Notes: a model not told the origin generated them from the sequence alone. Shown: positions 24,659-34,457, counted from the stretch's first letter. The stretch is DNA of 64,000 bases from DASXKD01 sp963707905 (GCA_963707905.1 CAVPSA010000016.1:186001-250000); one strand, 5' to 3'. A program made the numbers and translations.

Positions 24659-25825
24659 ATGAACGGACGCCGGGCAGTCGCCGCAACGATGGTGGCGCTG
24701 ATCGTCACAGGCATCGGGTGCTCAAGCAGCGTTCCGCGCCTAGCCGCGCACCGCTCGGCCAGTTCCGCGGCGTCGGTTCAGACGAACCCATGCCCACCTG
24801 CTCTGGCTGTGCAGCGCAGCGAATCGACGCTGTGGCCGTCCCGGACGGTGCTGCGCGAAAGCACCGTGGAGGCCATCGCCGACCAGGTTGTTGACCCCGC
24901 CGCAGGAGCCGTCTTCCTCCTGGCGTCGAAGACGAACACGCCGGTGCGAGGCCCGTGGGTGTTGTGCCGTATCAGCCTGGCGACCGGGGCGGTGCGCCTG
25001 GGCCCGACGTTCCCGGTCGGCGGCCTGACCATGGCATCCGGCTACCTATGGATCTACAGCACCTCGGGGGCGAAAGCCCAGCCGGTCGTCAGCGAGGTCG
25101 ATCCGGCGACCCTGCAGCGGGTCCGGGCGATCCGGCTGCGCTCAGTGCCTGCCAACTTCGGCGGATGGCCGGTGGCAGTCACCACGGGACCTGCGGGGTC
25201 GGTATGGACCGGCTCGAACCGGACGCTGCTGCGAGTGAACGTCTCCACCGGCACAACCCTCACGACAGTGACGCTGCCGCCCGACCTGACAGGCGGCGAT
25301 GCCGCGGTGAACCCCGCGGGCACAACCCTCTACGTCTCGGCCACCAGCAACACGGCGGGCGGCATGATCTTCGAATACAACGCCCGAACCGGCCGCGAGC
25401 TGGCCGCCTCCGGTGGGGTCATCCGCTACGCGCTGGCCGGGGCCAACCTCACCGCTGTGTCAGGCGGCGTCTGGGCGTCGTTCCGCACCGGGATGATGGG
25501 CCTGACCATCCACCTCGGCGCCAACGGCCTGCCGATGATCACCCCGCCCGGTCCCCGCATCGCGCGGACCCCGCCGACCGGCGTCTTCCACTGGCCCATG
25601 TACGCGACGACCAGCTACGGTGGCGGCGCCCTGTGGCTGACTAACGAAACCGCAATCGTGGCGTGCCTCGACCCGCGAACCGGCGCAATACGAGCCGACG
25701 AACACCTCTCCCTGTCCCAGCTCATCTCCGGGTTCGACGCCATCGACCCGGTAGCGCGAACGATCTTCGCCCGCCATTACGGTGACCTGCTCCAGATCAC
25801 CCCGCCACGACGATGCTGGCACTAG
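24659..25825 (+). CDS. Exported beta-propeller-like protein of unknown function
   Basis: 388 aa with an N-terminal export signal (MNGRRAVAATMVALIVTGIG followed by CSSS). The cysteine could be lipidated, although the lipobox is weak. The rest is a series of beta-rich blocks such as ISLATGAVRLGPTFP, VDPATLQRVRAIRL and LRVNVSTGTTLTTVTLP, typical of a YVTN/NHL-type propeller. No catalytic motif is visible. ATG at 24659 chosen because AGAGGCGG lies just upstream; an earlier in-frame start would precede the signal. It stands alone between the SLOG-like gene and an ATPase. Confidence 0.7.
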   Translation: MNGRRAVAATMVALIVTGIGCSSSVPRLAAHRSASSAASVQTNPCPPALAVQRSESTLWPSRTVLRESTVEAIADQVVDPAAGAVFLLASKTNTPVRGPWVLCRISLATGAVRLGPTFPVGGLTMASGYLWIYSTSGAKAQPVVSEVDPATLQRVRAIRLRSVPANFGGWPVAVTTGPAGSVWTGSNRTLLRVNVSTGTTLTTVTLPPDLTGGDAAVNPAGTTLYVSATSNTAGGMIFEYNARTGRELAASGGVIRYALAGANLTAVSGGVWASFRTGMMGLTIHLGANGLPMITPPGPRIARTPPTGVFHWPMYATTSYGGGALWLTNETAIVACLDPRTGAIRADEHLSLSQLISGFDAIDPVARTIFARHYGDLLQITPPRRCWH

Positions 25826-26011
25826 CCGGGCCGGGCCGAGGCCAGTGAACCAGAGCAACTCGGGGTCACTCAGGAGTGGTCGGACATGACTACCGGCCCC
25901 GCTGGTTGCTACACCAGGCTGACAACCCAATGCTCCGCTGGCCGCATCGATGGCGCCCGGACTAGGCACCAGGTCAGCCATGTTGCCCGGCGTGCACGGC
26001 ATGATGGGCGT

Positions 26012-26764
26012 ATGGGCCTCGCCGGCAGCCCCGGGTGGGCATCAGACGGGCGGACGATCCGGCTGATCCGCCATGACCCGGCCAGCCCGGTCGATACCTC
26101 ATGCTGGCCCGCGACGGTCCCGGCAGTCGAACAACTGCTGTGTGAAGGGCTGGAACTGCCTGCGGGCCTGACCGTATTGGTCGGCGAGAACGGCTCTGGC
26201 AAGTCCACCGTGATGGAGATGCTGGCTGAAGCCTGCGGGCTCAACCCGCAGGGCGGGTCGGTCCAGGCCGGGCTGTTCCGGACCCGCGACAGCGAGCCAG
26301 GCCTGGGCACGCACCTGATCGTGGAGCGCGGGCCGGTCCGGCCGCGCTGGTCTTATTTCCTGCGCGCCGACACCATGCACACCCTTTACACCTACCTGGA
26401 AGACAACCCCGGCCGCCGCCAGGAGCGGCTGCATGAGCTCAGCCACGGAGAGGGCTTCCTGGAGATCCTGCGCACCCGGGTCAACCAGCCAGGCTTTTAC
26501 CTCATGGACGAACCCGACGCGCCGCTGTCGTTCACCGCCTGCCTCGGGCTGGTCGCCCTGCTGCATGACCTGGCCCAGGAAGGTTCCCAGGCCGTTGTCG
26601 CCACCCATTCGCCTATCGTCGCCGCCGTCCCCGGCGCGCGCATCCTGGAACTCGGCGACTGGGGCATCCGCCCCGCCCGGTGGGAAGACCTGCACCTGGT
26701 CGGTGCCTGGCGCCGCTTCCTGACCGAGCCAGCCTCCTACCTCCGCCACCTGCTCGCCGACTAA
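26012..26764 (+). CDS. AAA-family ATPase, ABC-type (COG3910-like)
   Basis: A 250-aa soluble ATPase with Walker A GENGSGKST (near residue 55), an ABC-like ELSHGEGF segment, Walker B FYLMDEPDAPLS and a switch histidine in VVATHSPIV. It has no membrane partner here and belongs to the predicted single-domain ATPases found alone in many bacteria; function unknown. ATG at 26012 chosen because homology starts soon after; the upstream frame (from 25886) looks non-coding. It converges with the LAL regulator gene. Confidence 0.82.
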   Translation: MGLAGSPGWASDGRTIRLIRHDPASPVDTSCWPATVPAVEQLLCEGLELPAGLTVLVGENGSGKSTVMEMLAEACGLNPQGGSVQAGLFRTRDSEPGLGTHLIVERGPVRPRWSYFLRADTMHTLYTYLEDNPGRRQERLHELSHGEGFLEILRTRVNQPGFYLMDEPDAPLSFTACLGLVALLHDLAQEGSQAVVATHSPIVAAVPGARILELGDWGIRPARWEDLHLVGAWRRFLTEPASYLRHLLAD

Positions 26765-27065
26765 CTCCCCGGGACAGCCAGGCGCCAGAGCTTCAGGTGG
26801 GTGGGCCGTCTCCCTCGCTGGGGTGTTGCCTCGTGCAAGGTCGAGTCAGGGTTAGATCTGGCTCCTGTCCGGCAGCTGGTTGCTGTTGACTCCTCGTCGC
26901 CAGTCTTGGGTGAGCTGGGGGACAGCCTGGCGTTCTGTCACAGGTGGGTCGTCCACTCGACAATCAGCCGCCGGTCCTGGTCGGCCGGGCCGGCACTGTA
27001 GCTTTCTTCGTGACACCCTCTTTGAGCACCAGGCTCACATTCATGGGTGCCGCGGGCTGGCGCTC
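26765..27065. other. Convergent intergenic region with one repeat copy
   Basis: No gene supported. It holds the ATGAATGTGAG-family repeat at 27026-27046, 20 nt past the LAL regulator stop codon. Confidence 0.6.
27026..27046. repeat. ATGAATGTGAG repeat, copy 2
   Basis: GCACCAGGCTCACATTCATG plus G on the plus strand, matching the reverse complement of 23587-23612 and the right arm at 50216-50236. Confidence 0.55.
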
Positions 27066-30026
27066 CTAGACGATGCCGTCCTCGACCGCCCGCACTGCCA
27101 GGGCGGTCCGGGAGGAGACGCCGAGCTTGCGCATCAGCGAGTCCACATGGTTGGCCACGGTCTTCGGGGACAGCACCAGTTCCTCGGCCACCTGCCGGTT
27201 GGTGCGGCCGTCGATGAGCAGGCGCACCACGTCAAGTTCGCGGGGGGAGAGCTGGTCGCCGTAACTGCGCCGCCCGCCCCACCAGGGGCGCCGGGCCGGC
27301 ACCCCGTGCTCGTTCAGGGTGCGGATCACGCGCATCGCGTCACCCCGGGCACCCAGGCCGGACAGGCCGTCGAGGACCTCGGCAAGGACCGAAAGGGCCG
27401 GGGCCCGCTGGCCGTCGGCCAGCAGGCAGCGCGCCTCCCGCTCCCTGGCCAGCAGGGCCTCGTAGGGGCGCGGCAGCACCCGCCAGGCCGCCGCGGCCCG
27501 GCCGAACAGCGCCCCGGCCTGCGCCCGCTCGCCCTGGCCTTCGGCCAGTACCGCCCGGCACGACAGCAGCGCCGCCTTGGTCGCCGGAGCGTCACGGCCA
27601 CGGTCCGCCGCGGCGAACACCCCGACCAGGCCGGCGGCCTCGGTGCTGCGGCCGGCCGCCACCAGCGCCTCGACCCGCGCCGGGGCGAGATCCGCCGCCC
27701 AGGCCCAGGTTCCCTTTCTGGCCAGGATGCCGGTCGGCTCGTCGGTGACGGCCAGGGCATCCGCCACGCGGCCGTCGGCGAGCAGCAGCCTGGCCAGCGC
27801 CGCCGCCGGCTCCATGCACGCCTCCACCGCGGCCCGCCGGCGCACCTCGCTGAGCACCAGGCTCAGTTCCCGCTCGGCCTGGCCGCGGTCCCCGGTGGCG
27901 GCGTGGATCAGCCCCGTCACCAGGACCGCCTCCAGCCGGGTCAGCGGCTGGATATCGGCGTCGTCGGCCAGCGACCGGGCCCGTTCGGCCAGGCCGTCCC
28001 AGGCGCCGGCCAGCCAGTCCAGGTGCACCTGGTTCACCAGGATCAGGTCGCGGTACAGCCAGTACTGGCCGGCCTCGGCCAGCTCAAGACCCTTCGCCAG
28101 CCGCCACCGGGCGTCGTCGTAGCGGCCCCACCACAGCATCGCCATGGTGGCGACGTTCAGGTGCCCCTTGACCACGTGCTGCCGTTCCCCGGGGGAGGGT
28201 GCCTCGTCGGGGATCTGCGCGGCAACCGACCACCCGGCCGGGTCGCCGAGCATCAGCAGGGCGCTCGCCCGCTCCACGGTGAGGTTCAGGTGGTCGGCGG
28301 GTGAGGCCGGCACGGTCAGTTCGGCCGCACGCCGCAGCCACTGGCGGTGCCGGGAGGCCGGCCACGCGGCTCCAGCGGGCCGGCCGAGCAGGATCATCGC
28401 CCTGGCGGCCTCCACCGGGTCGTGCACCAGGCCGGGGATCGCGCGCTCCACTTCGGTCCGGCCGGCCTCACGTTCCTCCATGACCAGCAGCACCCGGCCG
28501 AGCAGCATCCGGGCCTCGGCCTGCGCCCGCTGGTCCAGCGCCTGGGCGGCCACCACGGACCGGAGCGTGGCGACCAGGTCGTCGAACCGGGACTGCCCGG
28601 TGAACGAGCCGAACGGGATCTTCTTGACCAGCCGGACCACCGTATGCGCGGGCAGGTCCGCCTTGGTCAGCAGGTCGAGCAGCAGGACGCTGGCGGTGGC
28701 CTCGTCGCCCGCGGACAGCGCCAGGTCGGCTGCCTGCTCCGCATACCGGCACCATTTGGCCGGCTGGCCGGCTTCCCGGAAATGCCTGGTGAGCTGTGCG
28801 ACCGGCCGGGGTGAGCGGCGTTCAAGCGCGCGGCCGGCCCGGCGGTGCAGCGCCTGGTGTTCCGGCACGGTGATCCCCGCGTACACCGCCCGGGCCGCGA
28901 GCACGTGCCGGAACGACACCATGCCCCGGCCTGCCTCGGCCAGCAGACCGCAGCGCAGCACCTCGGCCAGGGCCGGGCCCAGCCGGGCAGCCGTCAGCCC
29001 GGCCACGGCGCGCAGTACCGGCTCGTCCGCGGGTTCGGCGAGCACGGCCGCCGCGGCCAGGATGGCCCGGGCGTCCGAACTCAGCCGCCGGCTGCGTTCC
29101 AGCACGCCGTCCCTGATCGTCGCCGGGACCATGATCTCGCCGAGGCTCCGCCGCACCCAGCTCCCGTTGCGGTGCGCCAGGTCGGCGCGGTCGTGCATGA
29201 GCCGTACCGTCTCCTCGACCGCCAGCGGGATGCCGTCGGTGCGCTCGTGCAGGAACGCCGCGAATGCGTCGGACACCCGCTCGCCGTCGAGCATCGAGGA
29301 AACCAGCCGGAGCGTCTCGGCGACAGCTAATGGCTGCAGCGCGAGCCGCAACCCGGCCGTGCCGCCCGGCATCCGGGCGGACAGGCGGAGCAGCAGCGAG
29401 TCGCCGGGCACGTCCTCGGGCCGGTAGGTCAGCACCAGGCTGGGCCGCGCCCGGTGTGCGCTGCCGAGGAACAGCAGGAACTCCAGGGTCGCCTCGTCCG
29501 CCCACTGCACGTCCTCGACGACAAGCACGCTGACCTGCAGGCTGGCCAGGAGTTCGTCCAGCGCGCGGAACAGCCGGTGCCGGGATGCGGTCGCGTCCTC
29601 GGCCGGTTCCGGCGCCGGGGGCAGTTCGGCGGACCATTCGGGGAACAGCGGCCGCAGGGCTCCGGCCAGGCCGCTCAGCCCGGGCTGCGGCGGGCTGGCG
29701 GTCGCGTCCCTGATCGCGTCCACGAGCGGGCTCAGCGTGCACGGCCGCCGGAACGGCGGGCACCCCGCGACCAGGCTGCGCTGCCCCAGGCCGCCGGCCC
29801 GGACCAGGAACTCCCGGACTAACCTGCTCTTGCCGATCCCGGCCTCGCCCTCGACCAGCACCAACGCTGGGGGCCCGGCCATTGCGCGGCTCAGGCTGGC
29901 CAGTTCCTCCTGGCGCCCGGTAAAGGCTGGCGCGGAAATCGCCGGCACCCGGGCCGCCCCGTCTCCCTCCCCATTCGCCCATCCGGGCACACCGGCGCCG
30001 TTTTTTCCCCGAGCTCCACCCGCCAC
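27066..30026 (-). CDS. LAL-type LuxR-family transcriptional regulator
   Basis: A 986-aa large ATP-binding LuxR regulator. N-terminal AAA/STAND ATPase with Walker A VEGEAGIGKSRL and Walker B VLVVEDVQWAD, a long TPR-like helical middle, and a C-terminal LuxR helix-turn-helix (QLSPRELDVVRLLIDGRTN, then QVAEELVLSPKTVANHV). Such proteins often activate secondary-metabolite or carbon-use genes. I start at the GTG at 30026 because AAAGGAG lies 5 nt upstream and the length then fits the family. It diverges from the acyl-CoA dehydrogenase gene. The target is unknown. Confidence 0.9.
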   Translation of the reverse strand: MAGGARGKNGAGVPGWANGEGDGAARVPAISAPAFTGRQEELASLSRAMAGPPALVLVEGEAGIGKSRLVREFLVRAGGLGQRSLVAGCPPFRRPCTLSPLVDAIRDATASPPQPGLSGLAGALRPLFPEWSAELPPAPEPAEDATASRHRLFRALDELLASLQVSVLVVEDVQWADEATLEFLLFLGSAHRARPSLVLTYRPEDVPGDSLLLRLSARMPGGTAGLRLALQPLAVAETLRLVSSMLDGERVSDAFAAFLHERTDGIPLAVEETVRLMHDRADLAHRNGSWVRRSLGEIMVPATIRDGVLERSRRLSSDARAILAAAAVLAEPADEPVLRAVAGLTAARLGPALAEVLRCGLLAEAGRGMVSFRHVLAARAVYAGITVPEHQALHRRAGRALERRSPRPVAQLTRHFREAGQPAKWCRYAEQAADLALSAGDEATASVLLLDLLTKADLPAHTVVRLVKKIPFGSFTGQSRFDDLVATLRSVVAAQALDQRAQAEARMLLGRVLLVMEEREAGRTEVERAIPGLVHDPVEAARAMILLGRPAGAAWPASRHRQWLRRAAELTVPASPADHLNLTVERASALLMLGDPAGWSVAAQIPDEAPSPGERQHVVKGHLNVATMAMLWWGRYDDARWRLAKGLELAEAGQYWLYRDLILVNQVHLDWLAGAWDGLAERARSLADDADIQPLTRLEAVLVTGLIHAATGDRGQAERELSLVLSEVRRRAAVEACMEPAAALARLLLADGRVADALAVTDEPTGILARKGTWAWAADLAPARVEALVAAGRSTEAAGLVGVFAAADRGRDAPATKAALLSCRAVLAEGQGERAQAGALFGRAAAAWRVLPRPYEALLAREREARCLLADGQRAPALSVLAEVLDGLSGLGARGDAMRVIRTLNEHGVPARRPWWGGRRSYGDQLSPRELDVVRLLIDGRTNRQVAEELVLSPKTVANHVDSLMRKLGVSSRTALAVRAVEDGIV

Positions 30027-30146
30027 CGCCGCTCCTTTGCCCGACCGCCGTTGAAGCTGGATAGGTAATGCCCGGCCAATGGTTTCCTCAACCCGGATAA
30101 ATCGCCCAGCAGTTCCCTGGCGCCCCAGTCGGCCCAGTTTGAACGC

Positions 30147-30167
30147 ATACACCATGAATGGGTGTAT
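30147..30167. promoter_or_regulatory. Perfect 7-bp inverted repeat between LAL and acyl-CoA dehydrogenase genes
   Basis: ATACACC (30147-30153) and GGTGTAT (30161-30167) with a 7-nt spacer, in the 280-nt divergent gap, in an AT-richer patch. A possible binding site for the LAL protein or another regulator. Confidence 0.45.
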
Positions 30168-30306
30168 ATGGCCACCACGGGGGATGCCGGCGTCCCTGGC
30201 AGGCTGGCTGGCCACGGGGTGCGTATCGCATCGCAGCTCAGTGGTGCCGTTACCGGCCCGCAGGCGGGAGCGGGCGCGCTGCGGTGCCCGCTTACCATCT
30301 AGTGCT

Positions 30307-31479
30307 ATGAGCCTTGACTTTCCCGCGTTCGACCTGACCGAGGAGCATCGCGAACTGCGGGCCGTCGTGCGCGCGCTCGCCGATGACAAGATCGCTCCCC
30401 GGGCGGCGGAGGTAGACGAAACGGGCGAGTTTCCCTGGGACGTGCACGATGCCCTGGCCAGGGCCGAGCTGACCGGGGTGCACATCCCGGAGGCCTACGG
30501 CGGGCCCGGCGCGGACGCGCTCGCGACCGCCATCGTGGTTGAGGAGGTGGCCCGCGCGTGCGCCGCGTCCTCGCTGATCCCCGCGGTGAACAAGCTCGGC
30601 ACGGTGCCGCTGCTGCTCGCCGGGTCGGAGGAACTGAAACAGCGGTACCTGCCGCCGGTCGCGCGCGGGGAGGCGATGTTCTGCTACGCGCTCTCCGAGC
30701 CGGAGGCAGGTTCCGACGCCGCGAGCATGAAGGCGCGGGCGGTCCGCGACGGGGACAGTTATGTGCTGAACGGGACCAAGCGGTGGATCAGCAACGCCGG
30801 GGTGGCGAAGTATTACACGGTAATGGCGGTGACCGACCCCGCCGCCGGGCCGTCCGGGATCTCCGCGTTCGTGGTGGAGAAGGAGGATGCGGGCTTCTCG
30901 TTCGGTGCGCCCGAGCGCAAGCTGGGCATCAAGGGCTCGCCCACCCGGGAGCTGTACTTCGACAACTGCGTGATCCCGGCGGACCGGCTGATCGGGGAGG
31001 AGGGCGCTGGTTTCCGCATCGCGCTGGCGACCCTGGACCACACCAGGATCACGATCGCCGCGCAGGCGCTCGGGATCGCGCAGGGGGCACTGGATTACGC
31101 GACCGGTTACGTGCAGGAACGGCGCCAGTTCGGCCGGCCCATCGCGGATCTGCAGGGTGTGCAGTTCATGCTCGCGGACGCGGCGATGAAGCTGGAGGCC
31201 GCGCGGCAGCTCACCTACGCGGCCGCGGCCAGGTCCGAGCGGGCGATGGCCGGTGAGATGGTGGGCGACCTGACGTTCTTCTCCTCGGCCTGCAAGTGCT
31301 TCGCGTCGGACGTGGCGATGGAGGTCACCACGGACGCGGTCCAGCTGCTCGGCGGCTACGGGTACGTCAAGGACTACCCGGTCGAGCGGATGATGCGGGA
31401 CGCCAAGATCACCCAGATCTACGAGGGAACCAACCAGATCCAGCGCGTGGTGATGGCCAGGCAGCTGCTGAAGGGCTGA
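30307..31479 (+). CDS. Acyl-CoA dehydrogenase
   Basis: FAD enzyme that oxidises acyl-CoA to 2-enoyl-CoA. 390 aa, the usual length. Visible motifs: FAD/substrate loop YALSEPEAGSDAASMKAR, GTKRWISNAG, LGGYGYVKDYPVERMMRDAK, and the catalytic glutamate segment QIYEGTNQIQR, placed as in short- and branched-chain enzymes. ATG at 30307. It could belong with the acyl-CoA genes at 10-13.5 kb, but they are far apart. In several actinobacteria a gene of this kind sits next to purKE; here 11 kb of accessory genes lie between. Confidence 0.93.
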   Translation: MSLDFPAFDLTEEHRELRAVVRALADDKIAPRAAEVDETGEFPWDVHDALARAELTGVHIPEAYGGPGADALATAIVVEEVARACAASSLIPAVNKLGTVPLLLAGSEELKQRYLPPVARGEAMFCYALSEPEAGSDAASMKARAVRDGDSYVLNGTKRWISNAGVAKYYTVMAVTDPAAGPSGISAFVVEKEDAGFSFGAPERKLGIKGSPTRELYFDNCVIPADRLIGEEGAGFRIALATLDHTRITIAAQALGIAQGALDYATGYVQERRQFGRPIADLQGVQFMLADAAMKLEAARQLTYAAAARSERAMAGEMVGDLTFFSSACKCFASDVAMEVTTDAVQLLGGYGYVKDYPVERMMRDAKITQIYEGTNQIQRVVMARQLLKG

Positions 31480-31613
31480 TGCTGGGCTCCCGGACGGTGG
31501 CCGGCGGCCGTGGCCCCGCACGCGGGCCGCACTGGTGCGGACGGGGTGGCTACCCGTGTCTCCGGGCAGCCACCCCTCTGCAGCCTGATGCTGACCTGTT
31601 CAGCCGACCTTGG

Positions 31614-32183
31614 TCACGGGGCGGACGGGAGGCTCACGCAGCGGGGCACGCTCCCGGTGATGATGCCCCCCGCCCCCAGCGAGGTACTGCCCGGGCCACC
31701 GTTACCGCTGAAGGCCAGGATCATCGTGTCCCCGGCGGGGATGCCGCCCTTGCCCAGCTTGACCGTGACGGAGCGATGTCCGCCCTTGCTCACCCGGGTG
31801 CCGACCGACACGGACGGGTGCGGGGCCGGATTGGGGCGGGGCAGTGACGTGATCGGCGGGCAGCCCGGCCGCACCGGGACGACCCTTACCCGGGCGTGTA
31901 TCGCATGCAGGGCCGCGTTGGCACCGGCCACGCCGGACGCGCGGTAGACCGACACCGTCACGGTGCCGTGGTGCTGGGTCACCGAATACGCGGCCAAGGC
32001 GGGTGCGCTGCCCAGCGCCATCACCGCAGCGGTGACAGCGGCCACCACGCCGGCCGCGCCGGTGGCCAGCCACACCGGCCGCCGGGCCCTGCGGCGGGCC
32101 GGCGCTGGCCGCTCCACGGCACGCAACTGGTGCCCGTGCTCCGCCATCAGCTGCCCGAACAGCTGATCCTCGAACTTCGTCAT
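31614..32183 (-). CDS. Single-span membrane protein, candidate anti-sigma factor
   Basis: 189 aa: a cytoplasmic part of about 35 residues starting MTKFEDQLFGQLMAEHGHQL, one transmembrane helix (about 36-65), then an extracytoplasmic region. Its ATG overlaps the stop of the upstream sigma factor gene by 4 nt, so the two are translated together. That arrangement, with a short cytoplasmic N-terminus and one helix, is the usual form of an anti-sigma factor, but no zinc-binding HxxxCxxC motif is present and I do not recognise the family. Confidence 0.65.
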   Translation of the reverse strand: MTKFEDQLFGQLMAEHGHQLRAVERPAPARRRARRPVWLATGAAGVVAAVTAAVMALGSAPALAAYSVTQHHGTVTVSVYRASGVAGANAALHAIHARVRVVPVRPGCPPITSLPRPNPAPHPSVSVGTRVSKGGHRSVTVKLGKGGIPAGDTMILAFSGNGGPGSTSLGAGGIITGSVPRCVSLPSAP

Positions 32184-32809
32184 GTCTTCACCTCTGGGTC
32201 ACTCGCAGGATCGGTGCCGTGCGCCAGATCCGGGCTAGCCGCTTTCCGCAGCCGGGCCCGGGCCCGCATCAGCCGCATCCGCAGCGTGCCCGGTGCGATG
32301 CCGAGCACCTGGGCCGCTTCTTTGGCCTGGAGGCCCGCCAGGTCCACCAGTTCGACCACCGCCCGGTCCGCGGCGGGCAGCGTGGTCAGCCTGGTGACCA
32401 GCGCCCGGCCAGTGCGTTCGGCATCGATCCGGTCGATCAGGTCCCCGACCTCGTCGGGGGCAAGTTCCCGGCGGCCCGCCAGGCGCTCCACCCTGCTCCG
32501 CTGTTGGCTGTGTGCTTCGCAGTGCGCGGCGTAGATCCGCCGGGCAATGCCGAACACCCAGGCACGTGGCGTGCCTTTACGCGGGTCGAAGGTGGCGAAC
32601 GAGGTGATCGCCTGGACGAAGGTGTCCGCGGTCAGGTCGGCCACGGTCTGCGGATCCGCACTGCGCCGCGCGAAGTAGGCAGTCACCGCCGCCACGTTGG
32701 CCCGGTACAGCGCCTCGAACTCAGCAACCGCGCCAGCAGCCGGCCCGCTTTCCTGCGGCGCCAGGCGTGACGACGGTGAGTTCAGCGACGATGACGATAT
32801 CTGGCTCAC
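32180..32809 (-). CDS. ECF-type RNA polymerase sigma factor
   Basis: 209 aa with region 2 (FEALYRANVAAVTAYFARR, then DTFVQAITSF, RAWVFGIARRI) and region 4 (LTTLPAADRAVVELVDLAG, then KEAAQVLGIAPGTLRMRL). No region 1 or 3, so an ECF sigma factor directing RNA polymerase to a small set of stress or envelope promoters. Its partner membrane protein overlaps at the 3' end. Target promoters are not identified in the window. Confidence 0.92.
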   Translation of the reverse strand: MSQISSSSLNSPSSRLAPQESGPAAGAVAEFEALYRANVAAVTAYFARRSADPQTVADLTADTFVQAITSFATFDPRKGTPRAWVFGIARRIYAAHCEAHSQQRSRVERLAGRRELAPDEVGDLIDRIDAERTGRALVTRLTTLPAADRAVVELVDLAGLQAKEAAQVLGIAPGTLRMRLMRARARLRKAASPDLAHGTDPASDPEVKT

Positions 32810-33014
32810 ACCCCTAGTTGCCCCCTGGACCCGGCGGCGTCACACCCCAGGCCGCGGCTCCCGGGTAAAAGCGCCGCCCACGTGCGGTGCCCCGTCTCTG
32901 CTGATTCTCCCAGGATCTGACACGGAGACCGCATGCCGTGCCCGGGCGCCCCCGGCGCCGCTGCCGTGCGGGCGCCGGTGCGCACATCGGTCATGAACCT
33001 GCAATGCTGGACTG

Positions 33015-34457
33015 ATGGCTGACAAAACGCCACCGCAGACCCGGCGTGAGCGGCTGTGGCGCTCTGCCGATTACCGGGGCATCCCGCTACGGGCGATCCT
33101 CGCCACGGTGGGCGTCGTGGTGGCGGCCTATCTGGCGGGCAAGCTGCTCTACCGGCTGCGGGACGTGCTCCTGGTCATGGCGGTGTCCGGGTTCATCGCG
33201 CTGCTGCTCAATCCGCTGGTGGTGTACCTGCAGCGGTGGAAGGTGCGCCGCCGTGGCTTTGCCGTCGCCATCGTCATCTTCTGGGCGGTGCTGGTCTTCG
33301 CCGGCCTGGCGGTGGCGTTCGGCTCCCCGCTCGTCAAGGCGGGCACCAATCTGGCTGACCAGCTGCCCTCCTACGTGGACCAGGCCCAGAACGGTAAGGG
33401 CTGGATCGGCCAGGTGGCCCGCCACTACCACGTAACGACCTGGGTCCAGCACAACGCGTCGAAGATCGCCAGCTTCGCGCAGAGCCTCGGCAAGCCCGCC
33501 CTCGCTCTCGGCAAGGGCGCCTTGTCGCTGCTCGTCGCACTTATCACGATCTTCTTCCTGGTGGTGCTGCTGCTCCTCGAGGGCCCGAAGATGCGCGCAT
33601 GGATCCTGGGCAACATGACCCCGCAGCGATCGGCGACGGTGACCCGGGTGGCCGCCCAGGTCAACCGGGCGGTCACCGGCTACATGGCCGGGAACGTGCT
33701 CACCTCCCTGATCGCCGGGATCGTGGTATTCGTCACCCTGCTCCTGCTTGGCGTTCCTTTCCCGTTCCTGTGGGCGCTGTGGGTCGCGCTCGTCGACTTC
33801 CTCCCGATGATCGGCGGTGCGCTCGCCGGGATACCCACGGTGCTGTTCGCCACGGCACATTCGCTCACCGCGGGCATCGTGACCCTGGTCGTCTTCCTCG
33901 CCTACACCCAGATCGAGAACCACGTGCTCAACCCGGTGATCATGAGCAAGACGGTGCGCATCAACCCGCTGCTCGTGCTCGTGGCGATCCTGGTCGCGGC
34001 GTCCATCGGCAGCTGGATCGGCGGGTTCTTCGGCGGCTTCGTCGCGGCGCTGCTCGCTATCCCGGCCGCGGGAGCGGCCCAGGTGATCATGAGCGAGCTG
34101 TGGCGCGACACCGCGCCAGGGGGCATGCTGGCCCTCCCGGCCGGGCCCGGCTCCGGGGAAGCCGGGCCCGGCACCGGGGGAGCGGGCGCTGGTTCCGGGG
34201 GAGCGGGCGCTGGTTCCGGGGGAGTGGCGGCCCTTTCCGATGCGGGCGAGGCCGGCTCCGGTGTGGGTGACACCGGTGTGGGCGGTACCGGTGTGGGCGG
34301 CACCGGTGTGGGCGGCACCGGGGCGGCAGACGCCGGGGCGGCAGACGCCGGGGCTGCGGACGCCGGGGCTGCGGACGCCGGGGCGGCCGGCCCCGGGCCG
34401 TCCGGCGCTGAGGCGGCCGGTGCCGCGCCCGCCGGTGCGGGAAAACCGGCGACCTAA
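33015..34457 (+). CDS. AI-2E family transporter
   Basis: A 480-aa polytopic protein of the TqsA/YdiK-like AI-2E family: N-terminal helices, a periplasmic segment (LADQLPSYVDQAQ), a cluster of C-terminal helices including the conserved IENHVLNPVIMSKTVRINPL. Members export small molecules or act as Na+/H+ antiporters; the substrate is not predictable. The last 110 residues are a Gly/Ala repeat tail (GVGGTG and AADAG units) encoded by 15-bp tandem repeats and absent from most family members. It is divergent from the sigma factor. Confidence 0.88.
   Translation: MADKTPPQTRRERLWRSADYRGIPLRAILATVGVVVAAYLAGKLLYRLRDVLLVMAVSGFIALLLNPLVVYLQRWKVRRRGFAVAIVIFWAVLVFAGLAVAFGSPLVKAGTNLADQLPSYVDQAQNGKGWIGQVARHYHVTTWVQHNASKIASFAQSLGKPALALGKGALSLLVALITIFFLVVLLLLEGPKMRAWILGNMTPQRSATVTRVAAQVNRAVTGYMAGNVLTSLIAGIVVFVTLLLLGVPFPFLWALWVALVDFLPMIGGALAGIPTVLFATAHSLTAGIVTLVVFLAYTQIENHVLNPVIMSKTVRINPLLVLVAILVAASIGSWIGGFFGGFVAALLAIPAAGAAQVIMSELWRDTAPGGMLALPAGPGSGEAGPGTGGAGAGSGGAGAGSGGVAALSDAGEAGSGVGDTGVGGTGVGGTGVGGTGAADAGAADAGAADAGAADAGAAGPGPSGAEAAGAAPAGAGKPAT
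34255..34395 (+). repeat. 15-bp tandem repeats in the AI-2E transporter tail
   Basis: About four copies of GGTGTGGGCGGCACC are followed by about five copies of GGGGCGGCAGACGCC-like units. All are multiples of three, so length change keeps the frame. Confidence 0.75.
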
